Assembly: GCA_964017045.1 (NCBI GenBank)
Contig: OZ024798.1
Span: 29,936,347 to 30,000,346 of the forward strand
DNA length: 64,000 nucleotides
Direction: 5' to 3'
Source of the DNA: Omphiscola glabra
Taxonomy: Eukaryota > Mollusca > Gastropoda > Lymnaeidae
In this document: positions 46,198-57,064 of the stretch, piece by piece
How the letters are laid out: each line of letters starts with the position of its first letter
Position numbering within the stretch: the stretch's first letter is position 1
Made by a program: the position numbers and the translations under genes
Notes under the pieces: model-generated
The model's database searches: none
The model's input: only the letters and a program-made list of their open reading frames with translations
What the model was told of the DNA's origin: nothing

Positions 46198-48696
46198 ATT
46201 TTTAATATATTCATCTACGACTAGAAGGCTTATTGGACCATTGTGAAGTGTAGATCATGTTAGCTGCATGAGAAGGAATTTAAGTCAGATTTGGAGAAAG
46301 AGCAAACAAGCTGCCATTGCAATGGCAGAGATCCGCTGACTGCATGGGACTTTTCTGTGATGGTGCATGAATAAAAACCGGGACCGCTGCAATAAACTAG
46401 GACATGTCCTCGCGGTCAGGAGTGACCATATTTACAGGAAACACAAGGATGTGTCCATTATGTTCATACATTTATGCTTCTTCATGTCCTTAAAGTTTTG
46501 ATTTTCCCCCATCTCCATGTTTTTTTTTAATGATAGCGGCAGTTATTTGAGATTCAATTTCATTTGTTGCCTCAATTTTTTTTCTATCTTATGAGTTTTT
46601 GTTCGTGTATTCAATTATGTTGTTGTCATTTGTGGAATTCAGCTCATTTTTTGAAAGAAATGGAAGATGTCGTTAAGTATAGTGACACTGGCAGTTACTA
46701 CCATTTAAGATGGCGTGATAAAGTAATTCACCATCGACCTTAAGTAAACAAGTGCATTTAACCATAATGTTAAAATTCTTTTGGTTTCTGTAGAAAGAAA
46801 TTGTTCCTTTTATTTGCTTTTTGCTTTTTTTCCCCTTTCTTTTAATGTGGATCTATGTTTGTTTACTTTTAGAGACTTAAATAGTATAATTATAAATATT
46901 TTCTTCTGTTATTTTTTTTTTAGTACCATACGAGCACAGATCAAAATTTGTTATGGCATTGGCTTGTGCATTTGTCAGGGATTTCATGATATATATATTA
47001 TCATATGCCTGTGTCAGTACTCACTTGAGTGTTATTTTATCATGTACCCTTATCGGAACTCATTGGCATGTTGGTATGATTAGAACTGCCTTAAAAGCTT
47101 TTTTTTTTTCCTTCCCTTCTTTTTTTTTGTTGTTGTTGTCATGATTACTTTGTTAAGATCACTTTAAGTTTGACTTGATCTCTTATTTATTATGAAAATA
47201 AATCCATTAACTTAATGATTGATAGGGACTGAGAGTTAACGATAATTTTGTGTCCCTATGTCTCAATGAGAATATTTGTCCCCATGGGACCCATTAGGCA
47301 TTGACACTTCAAACCCCCCCCCCCCCCCCTGCTAATCAAGATTTTAAATTACATTTTGCAACTATCTTTTTATTTCAGCTGCTGTCTACATTTAGTAAAT
47401 TGCATAAGTTGATATTATTATGTAGAATTATTTGCAGAATTTTTTTTTTTTTTTTTATAGGTCTAGTCTAAAATATTACCATTTCCCATAGGTATAGTCA
47501 AATGAAAACAAAGGCAATCCCATTTTTAAAAAAAATATACATGACACAGATGTAAACAACTTATTGTCCTTGTTTACTGAATTGGTGTTTGTCTATATCC
47601 CAGAGGTTAAAATGAGGTAAATACAAGAAAGTTGTCATTTTCATTCAAAATAGAATGGTAGAGAAATAACAAGCAACCCCCTCCCCCCTCTTTTTTTTAA
47701 AGGTGATCTCGTTGGCATTCATGTATTAATCATTCCCCTTAATATTTATTTCATCATCAATCAATGCTCACCTTCAAACTAAGTATAAAACACAAGTGGT
47801 CAAGGCGATGTGGACAGTCTGCTCTAACCAAGAAACTTGTTTAAAATAAGCAGCATCAAATTTTCCTGTACTTGTGTTTGAGTGAATCACTGTTGCTTGG
47901 TGAGATGTACATGGGTTGCTGTGGTGACTGAAAGGTGATACCAGTTGCATGAGAGTCGGGATAACTTATATAATTTTATATATTTATATTTGTGTACATT
48001 ACAGGAAATAGCTACATGCAAAACGATATGCTAACGCAAACAAGTGCCCAATTTTGTCTGAATATTTCTTGAACTTTTTTTTTTCCAATGATCATGTCGA
48101 TTTTTATCTTATGCCTGAAATGTGCACTAGGAGCATGGGCTATGGTTGAAATCACACCTTGGTTGAACATGATTACTGCTCTGCTACAGTGCTTCACGAT
48201 ACCGTTTGGTTCGTAGCATTCATATGACATAGTGAATGTTTGGATGAATTGTGTCAATGAATTGTTGTGTCCTTAACATATCTGGCAGCACACTGGTGCT
48301 TCACTGCACACTGACCTTTATTGACGTATGTCTTGTGTACAATTTTTTAATTTATTTTTTTTGGTTTAGCCATGTTAACAGGTGTCAGTGGTTATGTTGC
48401 TGAGTTATTTCAGTGAAGAGAATAAATTCATTTTCAAAAAGTGTTAACACATTTGTTTTTATAGATTGAAAAAAATTAAAGTTTTAAAGTTGTAATATAA
48501 CACTGTTCACAGTTATACTATAATCTTTCTCTGTCTTCTCAAATGTATATTACTTTGGAAATATAATGGTTAGGATAATTTACGTTTGTTGAAGGTTTAC
48601 ACCAAATTTTTAATATATTGTTTTTTTCTTCACTTCTAAAAAATGCAAGATTGTTATAAAGAAAAGACTGTTCAGAGATTTGAGAAACTGCATGCA

Positions 48697-48902
48697 TGTA
48701 AATAGGAGCAGAGTGTAAATATTTCTATACATGCCCAGTGTAAATTATTTTAATTTATTGATTGATGTGGTCACCCACATCAACAGGTTCTTTTTTTTAA
48801 TGGGGTTATGTATGTGTGAATTTTTGGGGTGGGGGTGGGTAGTATACAAGCGGTATGGCTGACTGGAAACATTTGACATGTTGAAAATACCAACTGTAAA
48901 TA
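48697..48902 (+). promoter_or_regulatory. three Pumilio motifs in the distal 3'UTR
   Basis: TGTAAATA (UGUANAUA in RNA) occurs at 48697-48704, 48714-48721 and 48895-48902, and the last overlaps the favoured AATAAA. PUF proteins bind this octamer and repress or destabilise mRNAs; human CDKN1B mRNA is a known Pumilio target (recalled). AT-rich DNA gives some such octamers by chance, but three in about 200 bases is suggestive. Confidence 0.5.
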
Positions 48903-48904
48903 AA
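48899..48904 (+). terminator. favoured poly(A) signal of CDKN1
   Basis: AATAAA with a T/G-rich element downstream (about 48925-48940). Cleavage would fall near 48920. Confidence 0.45.
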
Positions 48905-49024
48905 ACAGGGAAAAGAATTTCAAATCTTTGTTGTTATATATTAAAATAATTACAATTATAACTTTTGATGTTGGTGTTAGCTAGTTTCAAACAATTCGTG
49001 TACAGTAACATTATCACTGTTCTA

Positions 49025-49235
49025 GTGTGCTGGTCAAACTAGCTGATCAATACATACACACCAGCTCAGCCTTTGTGACAATCATACAAGCTGACCAATA
49101 CATACGCACCAGCTCAGCCTATGTGACAATCATACACACACGCTGACCAATACATACACACCAGCTCAGCCTTTGTGACAATCATACACGCTGACCAATA
49201 CATACACACCAGCTCAGCCTTTGTCATATATATAC
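49025..49235. repeat. 48-bp minisatellite
   Basis: Four copies of a 47-52-bp unit with GCTGACCAATACATACACAC then CAGCTCAGCCTTTGTGACAA. It begins about 100 bp past the presumed CDKN1 end. Confidence 0.92.
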
Positions 49236-49499
49236 AAGTCGACCACAATCTAACCAAAAACATATTGACTTTTGTTTAGCAGACATATGAAGCCCCTCTG
49301 GTGCAGCCATCCTTGACCAAGTCAGGGTTATAATATAGATGATTATAGACTTTTACTTTTAGGTTGCTAAAAAATCATTTCATTTATTTTATTATTGTAT
49401 TGGCCGAATAAACCTCGACGATTAATAGTTATAGCTCATTAAACCAGTGTTGATAACTGTTGAGCTCTTCAATGTACCAAAGTATTGAATGGATTAGTC
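49236..49499. other. spacer, no feature recognised
   Basis: AT-rich sequence without a supported feature. Confidence 0.4.
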
Positions 49500-49730
49500 G
49501 TCTTGAACTGAACCCAACATGGCCACAATCGACAAATTGTTAGACGTCTTGAACTGAACCCAACATGGCCACAATCGACAAATTGTTAGACGTCTTGAGC
49601 TGAGCCAAACATGGCCACAATTAACAAATTGTTAGACGCCTTGAGCTGAGCCAAACATGGCCGCTATTAACAAATTGTTAGACGTCTTGAACTGAGCCAA
49701 ACATTGCCGCAATCAACAAAGATATGTATG
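49500..49730. repeat. 46-bp minisatellite
   Basis: Five copies of a 46-bp unit with GTTAGACGTCTTGAACTGAA, then CATGGCCACAATCGACAAAT. Later copies have GAGCCAAAC in place of GAACCCAAC. Confidence 0.93.
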
Positions 49731-49761
49731 GGTTAACAGTGGACGTGTAAGATTTCAGATT

Positions 49762-49846
49762 TTATACAGCTACACAGACATACAGCAGCTACACAGACAT
49801 ACAGTAGCTACACAGACATGCCGCAGCTACACAGACATACAGCCCA
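49762..49846. repeat. 17-18-bp minisatellite
   Basis: Five copies of CAGCTACACAGACATACAG-like units, with GTAGC and GCCGC variants. Confidence 0.9.
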
Positions 49847-49953
49847 TCTGCTCCAAATAAGTATAGTACACATGTACCATTAACATTCGTTTACCTGGTA
49901 TTTGAACTGAGATGTATGGGTAAGTGGCATAGTCACCTCCTAAGCTTCTAACG

Positions 49954-50148
49954 CAGCGGTTCTCGACCTGTGGGTCGCGACCCCTTTGGGGGTCGAACGA
50001 CCATTTAACAGGGGTCCCCTAAGACCATCGGAAAACACATACTCTACAGTTGTGATGTAGCAAAGAAAATAATTGTGTGGTTGGGGGTCCCCACGACATG
50101 AGGAGCTGTAATACATGGTAGCAGCATTATGAAGTTTGAGAACCACGG
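49954..50148. mobile_element. SPIN-like non-autonomous hAT element with perfect target duplication
   Basis: The 195-bp element starts CAGCGGTTCTCGACCTGTGG and continues GTCGCGACCCCTTTGGGGGT, the classical SPIN left end as I recall it. It ends GTTTGAGAACCACGG. Perfect 8-bp duplications TTCTAACG lie at 49946-49953 and 50149-50156. The block CCTAAGACCATCGGAAAACA is also diagnostic of the SPIN end. Confidence 0.92.
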
Positions 50149-50156
50149 TTCTAACG

Positions 50157-50772
50157 TATGTTTGTAATTAGTTATTTAAATTGGGGGGTGGGGGGGACAA
50201 CCTGACATCCCACTACTGCAGTATTCTTCGCACGAAGGGCCACATCGCTTTTACTACTTTTAGTGGACCTTAGTTGAAAAAAAGGAAATCTTCCACCATC
50301 CTGCAATCACAAAATGTGCCAACAACGCCCCAGGTATAGAGAGTTATTAAGACGTATCTACTTATACACACGCATTTAATATATACCGGTATATATATAT
50401 ATATAGAGAGAGTGTTAAGGCTACGCATCAATTAATATTATATATTTGTAGGTGTCACTGTAGCTCGAGGGCTCGCTCATCTATAAATAATGTGTACAGG
50501 TGTTGTAGTGGCAGGCTGGTTAAGCATGGATTAAAGATCCATCACTGCTCTTACTCTTTATGACGCTTACTAACTATAAAATTAATAAAATAGAGAAATG
50601 AAAATAAAAATTACTGGAGGGAGGCTTATCCAATGTTTTTTGTGTACTTTTACGATGACATCGATGATGGATTGGAAGAATATGCTTCGGTTGACACTAT
50701 TAACAGTGTCTTAAATCACATAGATTCACACAGAATGCCAAAATAAGTAGAGTGACCTTGAGATTTACAGCC
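50157..50772. other. no gene; (TA)n tract and tRNA-like scrap
   Basis: A TATATA run lies at 50385-50406. The segment GGCAGGCTGGTTAAGCATGG, then ATTAAAGATCCATC (50512-50545), resembles the D arm and anticodon arm of a tRNA, but no acceptor stem or T arm fits. At most it is a tRNA-derived scrap. Confidence 0.4.
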
Positions 50773-50812
50773 ATTAGTGGACTGGATTACGGCTATAATG
50801 CATTAGTGGAGT
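50773..50812. repeat. left edge of the 28-bp array (degenerate units)
   Basis: CATTAGTGGACTGGATTACG and TATAATGCATTAGTGGAGT are degenerate versions of the unit amplified from 50965 onwards. The last eight bases, AGTGGAGT (50805-50812), are the target duplication of the next element. Confidence 0.75.
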
Positions 50813-50964
50813 CTGGGGCGTAACTGGTTTTTTTGCGCCCTTGGCTAATTTATTTTTTAAATAATAAAAATTTAAAAATTATAGATTTAGCGGCGCCCTT
50901 TTCAACAGGTGCAGGCCGGCGCCCTTGGCAACTGCCCCAATGCCAAGCCGTTGTTACGCCTCTG
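50813..50964. mobile_element. hAT-like MITE inserted in the 28-bp array edge
   Basis: The 152-bp element starts CTGGGGCGTAACTGG and ends GTTGTTACGCCTCTG, resembling the CAGAGGCGTAGC family (compare 2205). The 8-bp duplication AGTGGAGT at 50805-50812 and 50965-50972 is perfect, and these eight bases are also the start of the minisatellite unit. Confidence 0.82.
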
Positions 50965-53900
50965 AGTGGAGTTGTCTTGGTCATAATGCATCAGTGGAGT
51001 TGTCTTGGTCATAATGCATCAGTGGAGTTGTCTTGGTCATAATGCATCAGTGGAGTTGTCTTGGTCATGATGCATCAGTGGAGTTGTCTTGGTCATAATG
51101 CATCAGTGGAGTTGTCTTGGTCATAATGCATCAGTGGAGTTGTCTTGGTCATAATGCATCAGTAAAGTTGTCTTGGTCATAATGCATCAGTGGAGTTGTC
51201 TTGGTCATAATGCATCAGTGGAGTTGTCTTGGTCATAATGCATCAGTGGAGTTGTCTTGGTCATAATGCATCAGTGGATTGTCTTGGTCATAATGCATCA
51301 GTGGAGTTGTCTTGGTCATGATGCATCAGTGGAGTTGTCTTGGTCATAATGCATTAGTGGAGTTGTCTTGGTCATAATGCATCAGTGGAGTTGTCTTGGT
51401 CATAATGCATCAGTGGAGTTGTCTTGGTCATAATGCATCAGTGGAGTTGTCTTGGTCATGATGCATCAGTGGAGTTGTCTTGGTCATAATGCATCAGTTG
51501 AGTTGTCTTGGTCATAATGCATCAGTGGAGTTGTCTTGGTCATAATGCATCAGTGGAGTTGTCTTGGTCATGATGCATCAGTGGAGTTGTCTTGGTCATA
51601 ATGCATCAGTGGAGTTGTCTTGGTCATAATGCATCAGTGGAGTTGTCTTGGTCATAATGCATTAGTGGAGTTGTCTTGGTCATAATGCATCAGTGGAGTT
51701 GTCTTGGTCATAATGCATCAGTGGAGTTGTCTTGGTCATAATGCATCAGTGGAGTTGTCTTGGTCATAATGCATCAGTGGAGTTGTCTTGGTCATAATGC
51801 ATCAGTGGAGTTGTCTTGGTCATAATGCATCAGTGGAGTTGTCTTGGTCATAATGCATCAGTGGAGTTGTCTTGGTCATAATGCATCAGTGGAGTTGTCT
51901 TGGTCATGATGCATCAGTGGAGTTGTCTTGGTCATAATGCATCAGTGGAGTTGTCTTGGTCATAATGCATCAGTGGAGTTGTCTTGGTCATAATGCATCA
52001 GTAAAGTTGTCTTGGTCATAATGCATCAGTGGAGTTGTCTTGGTCATAATGCATCAGTGGAGTTGTCTTGGTCATAATGCATCAGTGGAGTTGTCTTGGT
52101 CATAATGCATCAGTGGAGTTGTCTTGGTCATAATGCATCAGTGGAGTTGTCTTGGTCATGATGCATCAGTGGAGTTGTCTTGGTCATAATGCATTAGTGG
52201 AGTTGTCTTGGTCATAATGCATCAGTGGAGTTGTCTTGGTCATAATGCATCAGTGGAGTTGTCTTGGTCATAATGCATCAGTGGAGTTGTCTTGGTCATG
52301 ATGCATCAGTGGAGTTGTCTTGGTCATAATGCATCAGTGGAGTTGTCTTGGTCATAATGCATCAGTGGAGTTGTCTTGGTCATAATGCATCAGTGGAGTT
52401 GTCTTGGTCATGATGCATCAGTGGAGTTGTCTTGGTCATAATGCATCAGTGGAGTTGTCTTGGTCATAATGCATCAGTGGAGTTGTCTTGGTCATAATGC
52501 ATTAGTGGAGTTGTCTTGGTCATAATGCATCAGTGGAGTTGTCTTGGTCATAATGCATCAGTGGAGTTGTCTTGGTCATAATGCATCAGTGGAGTTGTCT
52601 TGGTCATAATGCATCAGTGGAGTTGTCTTGGTCATAATGCATCAGTGGAGTTGTCTTGGTCATAATGCATCAGTGGAGTTGTCTTGGTCATAATGCATCA
52701 GTAAAGTTGTCTTGGTCATGATGCATTAGTAAAGTTGTCTTGGTCATAATGCATCAGTGGAGTTGTCTTGGTCATAATGCATCAGTGGAGTTGTCTTGGT
52801 CATAATGCATCAGTGGAGTTGTCTTGGTCATGATGCATCAGTGGAGTTGTCTTGGTCATGATGCATCAGTGGAGTTGTCTTGGTCATAATGCATTAGTGG
52901 AGTTGTCTTGGTCATAATGCATCAGTGGAGTTGTCTTGGTCATAATGCATCAGTGGAGTTGTCTTGGTCATGATGCATCAGTGGAGTTGTCTTGGTCATA
53001 ATGCATTAGTGGAGTTGTCTTGGTCATAATGCATTAGTGGAGTTGTCTTGGTCATAATGCATTAGTAAAGTTGTCTTGGTCATAATGCATCAGTGGAGTT
53101 GTCTTGGTCATAATGCATCAGTGGAGTTGTCTTGGTCATAATGCATCAGTGGAGTTGTCTTGGTCATAATGCATCAGTGGAGTTGTCTTGGTCATGATGC
53201 ATCAGTGGAGTTGTCTTGGTCATAATGCATCAGTGGAGTTGTCTTGGTCATAATGCATTAGTAAAGTTGTCTTGGTCATAATGCATCAGTGGAGTTGTCT
53301 TGGTCATGATGCATCAGTGGAGTTGTCTTGGTCATGATGCATCAGTGGAGTTGTCTTGGTCATAATGCATTAGTAAAGTTGTCTTGGTCATGATGCATCA
53401 GTGGAGTTGTCTTGGTCATGATGCATCAGTGGAGTTGTCTTGGTCATAATGCATTAGTGGAGTTGTCTTGGTCATAATGCATCAGTGGAGTTGTCTTGGT
53501 CATAATGCATCAGTGGAGTTGTCTTGGTCATGATGCATCAGTGGAGTTGTCTTGGTCATAATGCATTAGTGGAGTTGTCTTGGTCATAATGCATTAGTGG
53601 AGTTGTCTTGGTCATAATGCATCAGTGGAGTTGTCTTGGTCATAATGCATCAGTGGAGTTGTCTTGGTCATAATGCATTAGTGGAGTTGTCTTGGTCATA
53701 ATGCATCAGTGGAGTTGTCTTGGTCATAATGCATTAGTAAAGTTGTCTTGGTCATGATGCATCAGTGGAGTTGTCTTGGTCATGATGCATCAGTGGAGTT
53801 GTCTTGGTCATAATGCATTAGTGGAGTTGTCTTGGTCATAATGCATCAGTGGAGTTGTCTTGGTCATAATGCATCAGTGGAGTTGTCTTGGTCATGATGC

Positions 53901-55345
53901 ATCAGTGGAGTTGTCTTGGTCATAATGCATTAGTGGAGTTGTCTTGGTCATAATGCATCAGTGGAGTTGTCTTGGTCATGATGCATCAGTGGAGTTGTCT
54001 TGGTCATGATGCATCAGTGGAGTTGTCTTGGTCATAATGCATCAGTGGAGTTGTCTTGGTCATGATGCATTAGTGGAGTTGTCTTGGTCATAATGCATCA
54101 GTGGAGTTGTCTTGGTCATGATGCATCAGTGGAGTTGTCTTGGTCATGATGCATCAGTGGAGTTGTCTTGGTCATAATGCATTAATAAAGTTGTCTTGGT
54201 CATGATGCATCAGTGGAGTTGTCTTGGTCATAATGCATCAGTGGAGTTGTCTTGGTCATAATGCATTAGTGGAGTTGTCTTGGTCATAATGCATCAGTGG
54301 AGTTGTCTTGGTCATAATGCATCAGTGGAGTTGTCTTGGTCATGATGCATCAGTGGAGTTGTCTTGGTCATAATGCATTAGTGGAGTTGTCTTGGTCATA
54401 ATGCATTAGTGGAGTTGTCTTGGTCATAATGCATCAGTGGAGTTGTCTTGGTCATAATGCATCAGTGGAGTTGTCTTGGTCATAATGCATTAGTGGAGTT
54501 GTCTTGGTCATAATGCATCAGTGGAGTTGTCTTGGTCATAATGCATTAGTAAAGTTGTCTTGGTCATGATGCATCAGTGGAGTTGTCTTGGTCATGATGC
54601 ATCAGTGGAGTTGTCTTGGTCATAATGCATCAGTGGAGTTGTCTTGGTCATGATGCATCAGTGGAGTTGTCTTGGTCATAATGCATCAGTGGAGTTGTCT
54701 TGGTCATGATGCATCAGTGGAGTTGTCTTGGTCATAATGCATTAGTGGAGTTGTCTTGGTCATAATGCATCAGTGGAGTTGTCTTGGTCATGATGCATCA
54801 GTGGAGTTGTCTTGGTCATGATGCATCAGTGGAGTTGTCTTGGTCATAATGCATCAGTGGAGTTGTCTTGGTCATGATGCATTAGTGGAGTTGTCTTGGT
54901 CATAATGCATCAGTGGAGTTGTCTTGGTCATGATGCATCAGTGGAGTTGTCTTGGTCATAATGCATCAGTGGAGTTGTCTTGGTCATGATGCATTAGTGG
55001 AGTTGTCTTGGTCATAATGCATCAGTGGAGTTGTCTTGGTCATAATGCATCAGTGGAGTTGTCTTGGTCATAATGCATCAGTGGAGTTGTCTTGGTCATG
55101 ATGCATTAGTAAAGTTGTCTTGGTCATGATGCATTAGTGGAGTTGTCTTGGTCATGATGCATCAGTGGAGTTGTCTTGGTCATGATGCATCAGTGGAGTT
55201 GTCTTGGTCATGATGCATCAGTGGAGTTGTCTTGGTCATGATGCATCAGTGGAGTTGTCTTGGTCATGATGCATCAGTGGAGTTGTCTTGGTCATAATGC
55301 ATCAGTAAAGTTGTCTTGGTCATGATGCATTAGTGGAGTTGTCTT
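50965..55345. repeat. giant 28-bp minisatellite, about 156 units
   Basis: The unit is AGTGGAGTTGTCTTGGTCAT followed by AATGCATC, 28 bp. Three recurrent variant sites occur: A/G in ATAATG or ATGATG, C/T in GCATCA or GCATTA, and GTGG/GTAA. Variants follow higher-order blocks. Sequence from about 51160 to 51840 is nearly identical to that 840 bp (30 units) further right. Blocks of 13 units (364 bp) repeat around 53370-54100. A single-base deletion (GTGGATTG) at about 51277 marks one copy. Every unit includes the palindrome ATGCAT. No frame makes sense as protein. Confidence 0.98.
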
Positions 55346-55605
55346 GGTCATAATTCTTTAAAGGAGTGACCTTGGTCATAATTCATCAGTGGAGTGACCT
55401 TGGTCATAATTCATCAGTGGCGTGACCTTGGTCATAATTCATCAGTGGCGTGACCTTGGTCATAATTCATCAGTGGAGTGACCTTGGTCATAATTCGTCA
55501 GTGGCGTGACCTTTGTCATAACTCATCAGTGGCGTGACCTTGGTCGTAATTCATCAGTAGAGTGACCTTGGTCACAATTAATGAGAAGAGTGGCCTTGGT
55601 TAAAA
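55346..55605. repeat. diverged sub-family of the 28-bp array
   Basis: About nine units of 28 bp in which GAGTTGTCTTGG becomes GAGTGACCTTGG or GCGTGACCTTGG and AATGCATC becomes AATTCATC. This looks like the old edge from which the main array was, or was not, homogenised. Confidence 0.92.
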
Positions 55606-56435
55606 CGTTGTAACGACCTTGACTTGCCTGTTATAAAGATCCTACAGTGTCTGGTCTGCATCGTCAGGGTGTACGAGGTGCTTCTTTTGCCTTGAGGGAA
55701 TCGGAGACTAAACTACAAATCAAAGATCAGCACTCAGCAAAATGTAAGTGCAACTTCATCAATACATTCAACAAGGAGTTAACTTATTTAATGAACAATT
55801 TGGAAATGTTCAATATCTTATTCTTTAGTCTTTCCCTGGTGAGGCCCCGTTTCCAGATGGGATCCCGATGTGGATGGGTTCCCATTCCAGGTGGGATCCC
55901 GTTTCCTGGTGGGATCCCGTTTCCTGGTGGGATCCCATTACCCAAAGAAATACTGTTTTACGTAAAAGTGTATACTGTAATATACCATTCAACTTCACTT
56001 ATGTATTTAGCATAATAGAAAACAATTAATTTGATACTTCTAAAATTATCTTTTAATTCTTATTCCATAAAATGCGGGGAAACCCAATAAAAAAGATTTA
56101 AAAATAATAAACATGATTATGGCATTTAGATAATCTTAAAAAGATTATAGAAAAAAAAGAAGAAGCGAAGCTTCTAGAATAATCTAGAAACTTCATGAAA
56201 CTTATAAAAAAGATTATTCAGTGATACTAAGATAATCCCCAGGACAGAATAGAAATGAATAGAGCTAAACGAATGTTTCAATAATATTTTAGTTTTAGAA
56301 CCTACTATAGGACCCCTTGGAACAATATAGAACTTTCTGGAACATTCTAGACTAGATATATCCCGCCAAACATTGGCGACAGCAATGCGTGACCTTCACC
56401 CCATCCACTAAAGTTACTTGACAAAACATGAACTT
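55606..56435. other. no gene; one 18-bp repeat
   Basis: Five imperfect copies of GATCCCGTTTCCTGGTGG lie at 55855-55935. A 122-codon frame at 55647-56015 spans them but has no domain. The part at 56080-56340 is AT-rich, with repeated AGATTAT, TCTAGAA and TCTGGAAC words. Confidence 0.45.
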
Positions 56436-56695
56436 AACTAACGCACATTTAAGAATCCCGATTTTTGCTACACCCCTTCCCGCCATGATACGTCACTGCG
56501 CACTTTTTATTTACCGCCCATGAGCTATATTAAATATTCTGATGTCCCAACCACTTTTGAACCGAATATTTGTACACCATACTTAAGCTGAGACAATTTC
56601 ATTTTCCGAAAAGAAAAAATTACGCACCAAACGCAGTTGCGTTATATAAAAAAAAATATATCATTTAGCGGAGTAATCGGAAATTATATTTTGCT
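56436..56695. repeat. dispersed repeat A, copy 2
   Basis: This matches 17968-18215 in block order (AACGCACATTTAAGAATCCC, CGCACTTTTTATTTACCGCC, GAGCTATATTAAATATTCTG, TTACGCACC, ATATCATTTAGCGG). This copy lacks the long C run of copy 1. Confidence 0.55.
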
Positions 56696-56838
56696 AACAA
56701 GTAAGGCCTAGATCCATCAATTTACATAGAACGTGTAGTGCAGTGGTCGGCGGTCGGCTAATCGCGGCTCTTTAACGACCTGAGTGCAGCTCGGCCATTC
56801 AGCCACAAATTGGTTTTGACTCCGAAAAATTGGATTCT

Positions 56839-56998
56839 CAGTGGCGTAGCGAGCTTAACTCGCGCCCGGGGCACAATACCTTTTTAGCGCCCCCAATACC
56901 TTTTAGCGCCCCCCCCTATTCGAAAACCAAACAATATTATATGTAAAATATACCATTTGGCGCCCCTTTGTGAGTAGCGCCCCCTCACTACGCCAATG
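56839..56998. mobile_element. hAT-like MITE, CAGTGGCGTAGCGA family, copy 2 (nested)
   Basis: Starts CAGTGGCGTAGCGAGCTTAA and ends CACTACGCCAATG. The interior is that of 36795 and 62824, with one extra AATACCTTTTAGCGCCCCC block as in 62824. Flanks TGGATTCT and ATGGTTCT agree at five of eight positions. It sits inside the hAT element at 56741. Confidence 0.85.
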
Positions 56999-57064
56999 AT
57001 GGTTCTTGACAGGTTCTTGAAAAGAAATGTGGCTCCTAAAAATTGTTTGATCGTCGCGCTGCTA

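Larger units (their letters stand above)
46198..48925 (+). other. CDKN1 exon 3, 3'UTR
   Basis: The stop lies in exon 2, so this exon is non-coding. Candidate poly(A) signals AATAAA occur at 46370, 47197, 48421 and 48899. I favour the last because it has a T/G-rich stretch (TCTTTGTTGTT) about 25 bases downstream and encloses the Pumilio sites. A shorter form ending near 46390 would lack those sites. The exact end cannot be fixed from sequence alone. Confidence 0.55.

Noticed and set aside
50443..50570. tRNA gene
   Set aside because: Only a D-arm and anticodon-arm-like piece is visible (GGCAGGCTGGTTAAGC...). No acceptor stem or T-arm B box could be fitted.
50965..55345. CRISPR array
   Set aside because: Units abut directly, with no variable spacers, and the context is eukaryotic. 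The same holds for the other arrays.
55647..56015. A 122-codon frame with GGIPFP repeats
   Set aside because: The repeat comes from a short 18-bp tandem array; the rest has no domain. An exon cannot be excluded but is not supported.
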